Of a DNA stretch of 21,436 nucleotides, positions 1 to 5,652 are shown one piece after another. The notes beneath the pieces are model-generated. The model searched no databases. It was not told the DNA's origin and was given only the letters and a program-made list of their open reading frames with translations. The position numbers were made by a program, and so were the translations under genes. Each line of letters opens with the position of its first letter. Positions within the stretch are counted from its first letter, which is position 1. This DNA is from JACOXT01 sp964372855 (GTDB lineage Bacteria; Patescibacteriota; Microgenomatia; Levybacterales; UBA12049), in assembly GCA_964372855.1 (NCBI GenBank), contig CAYJRY010000019.1, forward strand, positions 1 through 21,436, in the 5' to 3' direction.

Positions 1-61
1 TTTGAGGATACAAAAAGAACAAAAATAAAAAGAAAGATCGCAAATTTAATTTTTTGCATAT

Positions 62-1315
62 TTATCTTGTCGCCACCACAGTTAGAACATCGCTTTTTAC
101 TTCATCGAAAGGCATTCTAAATAAATTGTCATAAAAATAACCTTTCTCTCCACCATAATATTTAATGTTCGAAAAATTAATATTTGTAATAAATCTTGTT
201 ATTTTATCTTTAGTTACAGGATATATACGCATTGATCTCATACCTCTAAACATCCAATTTTTTGAGACCCTAGTAAAAACGCTTATATTTTGCGATAAAA
301 ATATTCCATTCCCTTCGTCAAAAAATCTTAAAAACGCCTCTCTACCTTCATTCAGAGATGGAGACTTTCTAATATTAAAATCCATAAACCCATTATTTAT
401 CTTCATAATTTTTTCATAATTTGTAATTTGACATATAACTACCGCTTTATCATTAAGTATTTTATTGACTTCTTTTAACACAAACTGAGGATCATCTAAG
501 TGTGCAAGCGCAGAACCCATAAATATTGCTGCATCAAATTTCTTACCCAATAATTCGTCTAAATCTTTATAGTCGCGACTTATAAATTTTACCCTTTGCT
601 GCACTTGTTTGAAATAAGATTTTAGTCTTCCTTGAGCTTCTTTAACCATTCTGCCACTTCTGTCCATTCCTAAAACCTCAAAACCTTCTTGGCCAAGCGC
701 TGTAGCATGTACCCCAGTACCACATCCAATGTCAATAATACTTTTTATATTTAGTTTCTTAAAAATTCCCACTAAATCTTGAATCTCTTTTGAAAGTCTT
801 GCTTTCTGGTCAATAATAAGATCGTATCTTCGAGATAACCAGTCATGGAACTCCTCATCTTCCTCCAAAGGAAGTTTTTCTCCAACAATGAATTTGAATA
901 TATCTCCTTTTGAAATTATGCCGATCAATGTGTTTTTGTCGTTAACAACAGGAAGTCTTCCAACTTTCTCAACTAGCATTTTAGATTGAGCTTTAAGAAG
1001 TGGAGTATTCGCAGTTACAGTCACTGGGTGCCTAGACATTATTTTATCAACACTCATTTGCAGAATTTCATCTACTTTTTCTTCCATTTCTTCAAAATCT
1101 GAAGAACCAAATGGATCCTCTACATATTCTTGCATTGAGGGAAAAAACCTAGAGAGAATATCTTTTTCTGTAACAAAACCAATTAATTTTCTCTTTTCAT
1201 CTACTACAGGAACACCATTTACTCCTCTTCCAAAAATAAGCTTCGCAACGTCTTTCAGCAAAGTGTCCCCGTAAACATAGTCAACATTCCCTGACATTGC
1301 ATTAAATACTTTCAT
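62..1315 (-). CDS. CBS-domain pair fused to class I SAM-dependent methyltransferase
   Basis: The 417-residue protein has two CBS domains (about 1-58 and 87-143, each with the V-P-V-V and I-G-[FI]-[VI]-[ST]-x-x-D pattern), an acidic linker, then a class I methyltransferase from about 185. Motif I is DIGCGTG at 195-201, followed by an acidic residue ending strand 2 (LGMD). CBS pairs bind adenosyl ligands such as AMP, ATP or SAM, so they may sense SAM or energy state and gate the methyltransferase. The substrate is unknown. The frame stays open to a TTG at 1366, but I chose the ATG at 1315: AATAAT ends 6 nt before it, with TTGATG 17 nt further upstream, and the CBS fold begins right there. The gene is transcribed divergently from the GAMT-like gene at 1432. 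Confidence 0.85.
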   Translation of the reverse strand: MKVFNAMSGNVDYVYGDTLLKDVAKLIFGRGVNGVPVVDEKRKLIGFVTEKDILSRFFPSMQEYVEDPFGSSDFEEMEEKVDEILQMSVDKIMSRHPVTVTANTPLLKAQSKMLVEKVGRLPVVNDKNTLIGIISKGDIFKFIVGEKLPLEEDEEFHDWLSRRYDLIIDQKARLSKEIQDLVGIFKKLNIKSIIDIGCGTGVHATALGQEGFEVLGMDRSGRMVKEAQGRLKSYFKQVQQRVKFISRDYKDLDELLGKKFDAAIFMGSALAHLDDPQFVLKEVNKILNDKAVVICQITNYEKIMKINNGFMDFNIRKSPSLNEGREAFLRFFDEGNGIFLSQNISVFTRVSKNWMFRGMRSMRIYPVTKDKITRFITNINFSNIKYYGGEKGYFYDNLFRMPFDEVKSDVLTVVATR

Positions 1316-1350
1316 ATTCGAATTATTAAACGCCTTTAATATATCATCAA
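1316..1350 (-). promoter_or_regulatory. Predicted promoter of the CBS-methyltransferase gene, leaderless
   Basis: On the minus strand, TTGATG (1345-1350), a 17-nt spacer and AATAAT (1322-1327) are followed by 6 nt and the ATG at 1315. The predicted transcript starts at or next to the A of the start codon. No Shine-Dalgarno sequence is present. Confidence 0.5.
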
Positions 1351-1380
1351 TTTTATCAATTATCAATGTATGAATAATTA

Positions 1381-1415
1381 TTGACTTTGCTTTTAAAAGT
1401 CTATAGAATATAGAC
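1381..1415 (+). promoter_or_regulatory. Promoter with overlapping 17-bp palindromic operator
   Basis: TTGACT (1381-1386), a 17-nt spacer and TAGAAT (1404-1409) form a good sigma70-type promoter for the gene at 1432, with transcription expected from about 1416. The perfect palindrome GTCTATAGAATATAGAC (1399-1415; 7-bp arms, 3-nt centre) covers the -10 element, which is where a repressor would act. The regulator is not identified. Confidence 0.55.
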
Positions 1416-1431
1416 CTTATTTAAGTTTACT

Positions 1432-2397
1432 ATGAATAAAGAAACAGATGCTAGAATAATCAGAATTGAAGGAGCACTTGCACAGGCTTTTAATCTCAGG
1501 AGCCCTCATGATTCTAATGTTGGCGGGAGTGAAAGACAACTTACTCGAGAGGAGTTAGTTGAACAATGGAAAAATGCTCCGCAAGGAATTAAGAGATATC
1601 CAGCAGGAACAACTGTCGATGTTGAGGGAAAAACTTACGAATATGATGAAGGCGCAAGGCTTTGGATAGGAAACGAACTAGAAGTAATGGATTCTTGTCA
1701 AGACCCGTGGGCAAGGGAAACAGTTAGACAGGCATTTTCTTTCCTAGATGAAAATTGGCGTAATGAACTAGAAAGAGGAGAGGTCAAAAGAGGTGTAAAA
1801 GTATTAGAAAGAGGATTTGGAATAGGTTTAATAGCAGGATACATCATGGAGGAACTAAGAAAACGAGGTGGCACATATTCTATTAATGAACTTAACGAAG
1901 AGGTTACTGATTTCATCAATACAAAATGGATACCAAAACAAGAAACTATATCTAGAGCTAGCGCTACTAGTCAAATTGGGGGAAGGTATAGAGGTTCTAA
2001 TGTAAGTATTGAAGTTATAGGGGGGGACGCTGTAGCGGAAACGAAAAGATTAGCAGAGGAAGAAAGAAAGTTCGATATTATTATATCTGATACATTCCCA
2101 TTAACTCCGGAAGAACGAAGCGTAAATGATCTTCTCGACCTTGAAACTTTAGTAAAGTGTTTAGATCCTAAAGGCGTCTTTGCATTTTTTGGCTATTATG
2201 CTGGGTCTAAAGGTGGTCTTGGTTCCATGCAAAGAAACATAGTAACTAGATATTTTCGAGAGATTCATGAAACACCTGTCAGAGTGAATCCACCCCCGGA
2301 CTATCAATATTTCAAAACTCCAAATGGCATGATAAGAGAAATACCTGTTGTCATTTGTCTAAAGCCTAGACTCTATCTTACTGAAGGAAAACCTTAA
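1432..2397 (+). CDS. GAMT/RMT2-like methyltransferase (copy A)
   Basis: This 321-residue class I methyltransferase most resembles the guanidinoacetate N-methyltransferase/arginine delta-N-methyltransferase group. It has VMDSCQDPW (85-93), matching the GAMT segment VMERWETPY; motif I VLERGFGIG (124-132); NEL (152-154) after strand 2; SDTFPLT (219-225), matching the catalytic YDTYPLS of GAMT; and a C-terminal VNPPPDYQY (285-293), like VPPADCRYY. Members methylate guanidino nitrogens, so an arginine-like or guanidino substrate is a reasonable guess, but the substrate is unknown. The gene is paralogous to the minus-strand gene at 2568, with the same motif order and a longer N-terminus. It has a promoter and palindrome just upstream and no clear Shine-Dalgarno. 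Creatine synthesis is not expected in such an organism. Confidence 0.75.
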   Translation: MNKETDARIIRIEGALAQAFNLRSPHDSNVGGSERQLTREELVEQWKNAPQGIKRYPAGTTVDVEGKTYEYDEGARLWIGNELEVMDSCQDPWARETVRQAFSFLDENWRNELERGEVKRGVKVLERGFGIGLIAGYIMEELRKRGGTYSINELNEEVTDFINTKWIPKQETISRASATSQIGGRYRGSNVSIEVIGGDAVAETKRLAEEERKFDIIISDTFPLTPEERSVNDLLDLETLVKCLDPKGVFAFFGYYAGSKGGLGSMQRNIVTRYFREIHETPVRVNPPPDYQYFKTPNGMIREIPVVICLKPRLYLTEGKP

Positions 2398-2419
2398 TAC
2401 CCCCTCAATATTTAACACT

Positions 2420-2470
2420 CTAACTATCCTTTATACCTATTGCCTTAAGTGCAATTTTCAGGTTTCGTCC
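2420..2470 (-). pseudogene. Decayed fragment of a cytidylate-kinase-like C-terminus
   Basis: Read on the minus strand, this stretch matches the last codons of the intact cmk at 4931. It gives D-E-T, an in-frame TGA, K, a one-base deletion, then ALKAIGI and a stop, against DETLKTALSAIGI in the intact gene. DNA similarity is high in GACGA-ACCT-AAAA and in TGCACTT...GCAATAGG. The stop plus frameshift show it is not coding. It lies in the 170-base gap between the two convergent GAMT-like genes. Confidence 0.5.
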
Positions 2471-2567
2471 TTTTGTTACTATCTACGCCTCTAGTATGAA
2501 TCCTTTTATCAAAAACCATTTGCAAAAGAACTGCAACTAAAAGAGTAACTGGGATAAAAAAGGTATT
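2453..2567 (-). pseudogene. Open remnant directly after the stop of GAMT-like copy B
   Basis: Directly after the stop of the minus-strand gene, and in the same frame, there are 37 sense codons and then a stop at 2453-2455. They begin NTFFIPVTLLVAVLLQ, which looks like a membrane helix, and continue with a basic stretch. No start codon with a supporting signal was seen. It may be the end of a lost membrane protein, overlapping the cmk-like remnant in another frame. It could also be chance. Confidence 0.2.
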
Positions 2568-3452
2568 TTAATTAAATTTAGGCCCAATACATGTAATAGC
2601 AGGCAATTTTTTTATAGGAATACCATTTTTATGTAAGTATAGATAATCAGGTGCTGGATTCACCTCTACTAAATGCACTCTTATTGTTTCAAAATGTTCA
2701 TTAATAAAAATTTTGTAGTTACCGATAATTCCGCCTGTTTTTTCGTAAGTATATGGATCAACATGAGTACTTGCAAGATCTAACCCAAAGTATGCCAGTC
2801 TTCCATTCGGAGATAAACATCTTTTCAAAAGATCAATGTCGCCAATATCGTTACTACCACTTTCTGCTTCTGTTAGAGGATAAGTATCTGAGAAAATAAT
2901 ATCAAACTGCTCCCCGTTTTTTATAAATTCGTCTGTTGCTTCATATGCATCCTTTTCGATAATTCGCATCTCTATTTGCGGAAGAGTATCAACTAAACCG
3001 TAAGCTAATGCTTTTAACCCATGCTCTAATGACTCTTGCCAATTTCTAGCAGCATTAGCAACCATGTGATTAAGCTCAATTACAGTATAACTTGAAGGCC
3101 TTCCTAAACTAATTAACTTTTGGATAATAAATCTTCCTGAAATACCTAACCCATGACCCCGCTCTAAGACTCTTAAAGGCGGTTTAAAAACATTTGGATT
3201 ATTATCGAAAATTTCAGATATTAATCTTATTTCTTCAAAAACATCTTCAACTGCTGCTTTGCACCATGGGGTCTCACATGTATCCATTACTTGCTCGCCT
3301 GCGATAATAAGCCTTCTACCCGCTGGATAACTTTTTCCATCCGGAGTCACACCACCTGGGTAATCGATAATATGAGTAGGCTCCTTCTTCCATGCTTCCA
3401 CTCTTGAGGCCCTCTGTATCTTTTCAGTATTTGATAAAAGTTCAGCTGCCAT
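2568..3452 (-). CDS. GAMT/RMT2-like methyltransferase (copy B)
   Basis: This is a paralogue of the gene at 1432 and convergent with it. Numbered from the chosen start (294 residues), it has VMDTCETPW (55-63), closer to GAMT's VMERWETPY than copy A is; motif I VLERGHGLG (95-103); VIELN (124-128); FSDTYPLT (187-194) with the conserved Asp; and VNPAPDYLY near the C-terminus. It likely methylates a guanidino or amino group with SAM; the substrate is unknown. The frame is open to TTG 3494 and ATG 3482, but a promoter (TTTACT, 18 nt, TATAAT at 3471-3476) lies inside that extension. I therefore prefer the ATG at 3452, with moderate certainty. It is divergent from the GNAT gene across a palindrome. 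Confidence 0.75.
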   Translation of the reverse strand: MAAELLSNTEKIQRASRVEAWKKEPTHIIDYPGGVTPDGKSYPAGRRLIIAGEQVMDTCETPWCKAAVEDVFEEIRLISEIFDNNPNVFKPPLRVLERGHGLGISGRFIIQKLISLGRPSSYTVIELNHMVANAARNWQESLEHGLKALAYGLVDTLPQIEMRIIEKDAYEATDEFIKNGEQFDIIFSDTYPLTEAESGSNDIGDIDLLKRCLSPNGRLAYFGLDLASTHVDPYTYEKTGGIIGNYKIFINEHFETIRVHLVEVNPAPDYLYLHKNGIPIKKLPAITCIGPKFN

Positions 3453-3470
3453 TGTATATTTTGTCGCTAC

Positions 3471-3500
3471 ATTATACAACATAATCGAGGTCAAAGTAAA
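3471..3500 (-). promoter_or_regulatory. Predicted promoter of GAMT-like copy B
   Basis: TTTACT (3495-3500) and TATAAT (3471-3476) are separated by 18 nt on the minus strand. Transcription would start near 3464, giving a leader of about 12 nt to the ATG at 3452. This is the main reason for rejecting the upstream starts. Confidence 0.45.
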
Positions 3501-3504
3501 TAAG

Positions 3505-3521
3505 AGCTGAGAATCTCAGCT
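3505..3521. promoter_or_regulatory. 17-bp palindrome in a divergent promoter region
   Basis: AGCTGAGAATCTCAGCT is a perfect palindrome with 7-bp arms and a 3-nt centre. It lies between the -35 of the minus-strand methyltransferase (3495-3500) and the extended -10 of the plus-strand GNAT gene (3531-3539). This position suits an operator serving both genes. It has the same 7-3-7 geometry as the palindrome at 1399-1415 but a different sequence. Confidence 0.45.
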
Positions 3522-3530
3522 TTATCATTT

Positions 3531-3545
3531 TGGTATAATAGACAA
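3531..3545 (+). promoter_or_regulatory. Extended -10 promoter giving a leaderless GNAT mRNA
   Basis: TGGTATAAT (3531-3539) is a perfect TGnTATAAT extended -10. Only six bases (3540-3545) separate it from the ATG at 3546, so transcription should begin at the start codon. No convincing -35 is visible, as expected for an extended -10. Confidence 0.6.
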
Positions 3546-4163
3546 ATGCAGCATGAACATATATTGAACTTAGAAAATCTTTCGAGTTTCGCAAAGATTA
3601 GAGACATAACAACCTCAGACGACCTTCTTTTAAAACAGGCCTCGACAATCTATGATATAAGCCTTGGTCAAGGATATATATCTCCAGAAGATTTAATGCG
3701 ATATGTAAGTAATCCTGATTCGTTTATTCTACTAGGAGCAGTAATTAATCAAACACTAATAGGGGTAATGTTAGCATATCCGTTAGATCAGGAAACAAGC
3801 CGCAAGTATACCTATACCTTTCAAGAACATAATTTGCCAATTCCCCTTTCGGATTTCAAAATCGGTTTAATTAAATCCGTTTCTGTGAGACCAGAATATC
3901 GGCATAGAGGAATAGGCACACAGCTTACTATTGAATCTATGGTCCGATTAAAAAGTATGCCATGTGACTTTTTTCTTGCCGTTTCTTGGGTTTCTAACAA
4001 ACCTGATTCCTCTCAAAAGATGTTTGAGAAACTTGGATTCAAAAATATACTTAGCATTAATGATTATTGGACACAGGAGAGTATTAAAGAAGGATATCTA
4101 TGTCCTAACTGCGGAAATCCATGTCACTGTACTGCTATTTTTTACTTCCGTAAAGCAGATTGA
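3546..4163 (+). CDS. GNAT N-acetyltransferase with Cys-rich C-terminal tail
   Basis: This 205-residue protein has the acetyl-CoA-binding motif A of GNAT enzymes: the strand IKSVSVRPEYRHRGIG (109-124) contains the R-x-x-G-x-G pyrophosphate loop (R119, G122, G124), followed by a helix. FEKLGF (160-165) is the usual motif B region. After the GNAT fold come four closely spaced cysteines, CPNCGNPCHC (186-195), which could bind zinc and may recognise a partner or substrate. The substrate is unknown. The short spacing to the extended -10 supports the ATG at 3546. It sits among methyltransferase genes, but co-function is only an inference. Confidence 0.8.
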   Translation: MQHEHILNLENLSSFAKIRDITTSDDLLLKQASTIYDISLGQGYISPEDLMRYVSNPDSFILLGAVINQTLIGVMLAYPLDQETSRKYTYTFQEHNLPIPLSDFKIGLIKSVSVRPEYRHRGIGTQLTIESMVRLKSMPCDFFLAVSWVSNKPDSSQKMFEKLGFKNILSINDYWTQESIKEGYLCPNCGNPCHCTAIFYFRKAD

Positions 4164-4174
4164 TAGCTGCCAAA

Positions 4175-4249
4175 TTACTGCTCTTTATGTCCTATCGCTT
4201 TTAAAGCTAATCTTAACGTTTCATCTTGGTTGTGTAGAATAGATAAGGC
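4175..4249 (-). pseudogene. Cytidylate-kinase-like C-terminal fragment abutting vapC
   Basis: Directly after the vapC stop, and in the same frame, 24 codons run to a TAA at 4175-4177. They include HNQDETLRLALKAIG, nearly the same as HNQDETLKTALSAIG at the end of the intact cmk (4931). Differences fall mostly at third codon positions (for example AAC/AAT, GAT/GAC, GAA/GAG), so this is an old coding homologue, not a recent copy. The rest of that gene is absent and vapC occupies its place. The fragment has no start. Confidence 0.55.
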
Positions 4250-4666
4250 TTATTGAAGAATTGTTTCGGGTGTTTGGGGATTAAGATTCTCTATTTTTCC
4301 AAAATCCTCATCATAAGTTAAAAGCACTGCTCCTATCGGAATTTGTACGGCAATGTAGCAGTCTCCAAGTTTAATTTTGTGCTTTCTGTAGAGTTCAATT
4401 GCATTATCAGTATCAGTTTGCTCAACAATTGTCATGCCGCGCATTTTCTTGATTGCGTTAATATGGTCGAGAACCTCTTTAACAGACAGTTTATATATCC
4501 TTCTAAGCACATAATTTAGCTCCAAAAAAACAATTGAGGATGTGTAGGGGTTAAACATACCTCCTTCTATCTTTTCGAACAATTCATAAACAGTTTTATA
4601 CTTACTCTCTTCGTCTTTTAAGAAAAACCGCAAGAATATATTTGTATCTAAAAAAATCTTTTTCAC
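4250..4666 (-). CDS. vapC: VapC-type PIN-domain ribonuclease toxin
   Basis: This 138-residue PIN-domain protein is a normal length for VapC. The acidic active-site residues are in place: D7 in FLDTN, E49 in FLELN, D102 in LGDCYIA and D119 or D121 in TYDEDFG. VapC toxins are Mg-dependent endoribonucleases that cut tRNA or rRNA and are neutralised by the partner antitoxin. The start is GTG at 4666, overlapping the vapB TGA by four bases (GTGA), so the two are translationally coupled. Right after its stop the frame continues into a cytidylate-kinase-like fragment. Confidence 0.9.
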   Translation of the reverse strand: MKKIFLDTNIFLRFFLKDEESKYKTVYELFEKIEGGMFNPYTSSIVFLELNYVLRRIYKLSVKEVLDHINAIKKMRGMTIVEQTDTDNAIELYRKHKIKLGDCYIAVQIPIGAVLLTYDEDFGKIENLNPQTPETILQ

Positions 4667-4902
4667 AAACTAGAATAATCTATTTTCTCTCTAATATTAT
4701 CTATATTTATTTTCTTCTTTTTATATTCTTCATGGAGTTTGCCTGCGTATTGCATGATAATGCTTTTTGCTGGAGTAATTATTATTTTCCCTGGTTTTCC
4801 AGTTATGGATACTTTTCCAGGCTTATCTAATCCAAGAGAGGCTCGTAATGACTTTGGTATATGGATTTGCCATTTATTGGTTATCGATATTGTTGTATTC
4901 AT
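4663..4902 (-). CDS. vapB: VapB-type antitoxin, AbrB/SpoVT fold
   Basis: This 79-residue protein has an N-terminal swapped-hairpin AbrB domain: ISITNKWQIHIPKSLRASLG (5-24), then LDKPGKVSIT and GKIIITPA, the usual pattern for DNA-binding VapB/MazE antitoxins. The charged C-terminal part (about 50-79, KKKK, DNIREKIDY) is the likely VapC-binding tail. It lies upstream of vapC with a 4-base overlap. Expression should be autoregulated: a perfect 9-bp inverted repeat (4886-4911) is centred on the start codon just downstream of its own promoter. The 5' leader would be only about 3 nt. Confidence 0.88.
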   Translation of the reverse strand: MNTTISITNKWQIHIPKSLRASLGLDKPGKVSITGKPGKIIITPAKSIIMQYAGKLHEEYKKKKINIDNIREKIDYSSL

Positions 4903-4911
4903 AACAATATC
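4886..4911. promoter_or_regulatory. Inverted-repeat operator at the vapB start
   Basis: GATATTGTT (4886-4894) and AACAATATC (4903-4911) are perfect 9-bp arms around an 8-bp spacer that contains the vapB start codon (4900-4902). The site covers the expected transcription start, which suits autorepression by the VapBC complex, as is usual for this family. Confidence 0.55.
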
Positions 4912-4912
4912 T

Positions 4913-4941
4913 ATTGTAAAGCAATATCAATTATTTGTCAA
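4913..4941 (-). promoter_or_regulatory. Near-consensus sigma70 promoter of vapBC
   Basis: On the minus strand, TTGACA (4936-4941), a 17-nt spacer and TACAAT (4913-4918) differ from consensus at one base. The -10 ends 10 nt before the vapB ATG. The -35 lies within the last codons of cmk, so vapBC carries its own promoter despite following cmk closely. Confidence 0.7.
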
Positions 4942-5521
4942 TGCCTATTGCTGAAAGTGCAGTTTTTAAGGTCTCGTCTTGATTGTGTGAGTAGGTATTG
5001 ATAACTAGATCATAATATTTTTTATCCCAATACACCCAATTAGGATCGCCATTTGCGTAAATTCTTCGCCATTTTTCTAAATCATTTTTCTCTCTTTCTA
5101 TAACTTCTTCTTTTGCTTTTTGAATAGATATTTTTTCCCGATTTATAAGTCTATCAATTCGAATTTGTGTTTGATCAACTCCTTCCTCATTTTCACAGAT
5201 AACTGCGATCTTAAAAACATTTGGAATTCCTTGCGCGTTAAATCCAGCAAGTTTAGTTTCTAAAATCAAATTTTTTCCCGAAATTAGTATTCTCTTTAGC
5301 GAAGCGTCAAAATCTTTATCGTTATTATCAGGACGAAGGTTTGTATCTTTTTCCGAAAGACCAAGCTTGGACCTTAAGGCTTCCCAAAATACTTCTCCTC
5401 CTTCAATATGCCGCCATCCCAGCACATTAGAAAGTTTGTGTGCCAAAGTTGTTGAGCCGGATGCAATTCTACCGGAGACTGTGATAATGCGAATGTTGGG
5501 TAATTGGACGATACTAATCAT
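4931..5521 (-). CDS. cmk: Cytidylate kinase-like protein, archaeal type
   Basis: This is a P-loop nucleoside monophosphate kinase of the cytidylate kinase family, expected to phosphorylate (d)CMP with ATP. Numbered from the ATG (196 residues), the P-loop is ITVSGRIASGSTTLA (13-27): the Walker A lysine is replaced by Ser23, similar to the G-S-G-T-T-T loop I recall from archaeal cytidylate kinases. EGGEVFWEALRSKLGLSEKD follows the phosphate-binding helix like the aGeiFRelAkerG segment of those enzymes. R127 onward (IDRLINREK) may be the lid. The frame is open to TTG 5542, but that extension is repeat-derived. TATAAT ends 6 nt before the ATG at 5521, so I chose that start. Dephospho-CoA-type or other small-molecule kinases are less likely. 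Confidence 0.75.
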   Translation of the reverse strand: MISIVQLPNIRIITVSGRIASGSTTLAHKLSNVLGWRHIEGGEVFWEALRSKLGLSEKDTNLRPDNNDKDFDASLKRILISGKNLILETKLAGFNAQGIPNVFKIAVICENEEGVDQTQIRIDRLINREKISIQKAKEEVIEREKNDLEKWRRIYANGDPNWVYWDKKYYDLVINTYSHNQDETLKTALSAIGIDK

Positions 5522-5556
5522 TTTTTTATTATAAAATTCCAAATTCTAAGCACCAA
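5522..5556 (-). promoter_or_regulatory. Predicted cmk promoter, leaderless
   Basis: On the minus strand, TATAAT (5528-5533) is followed by six A residues and the ATG at 5521. TTGGTG (5551-5556) sits 17 nt upstream as a weak -35. The promoter overlaps the left arm of the repeat at 5533-5648, so the repeat may have supplied part of it. Confidence 0.5.
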
Positions 5557-5648
5557 ATTCCAAATAATATCAAATTCCCAATTTCAAAATTCAAAAGTTT
5601 TGGGTTTAAGTTTTTGAATATTGGAATTTATTTGGGATTTGGAATTTT
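5533..5648. repeat. Imperfect inverted repeat of TTGGAATTT units
   Basis: The gap between cmk and gap is filled by variants of the word TTTGGAATTT and its complement AAATTCCAAA. The outer arms AAAATTCCAAAT (5533-5544) and ATTTGGAATTTT (5637-5648) are perfectly complementary over 12 bp, with weaker pairing inside. A long hairpin could form and might terminate gap transcription. Related words occur inside gap (6475-6552) and pgk (17362-17394). Confidence 0.6.
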
Positions 5649-5652
5649 GATT

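Noticed and set aside
1..61. Weak hairpin (GCAAA/TTTGC) and T-rich stretch after the CBS-methyltransferase gene as a terminator
   Set aside because: Only five A/T-rich base pairs with a long loop. Such structures are expected by chance at this GC content.
3505..3521. Palindrome as an intrinsic terminator
   Set aside because: It lies between two divergent genes with promoters on both sides and is not followed by a clean T run. An operator fits better.
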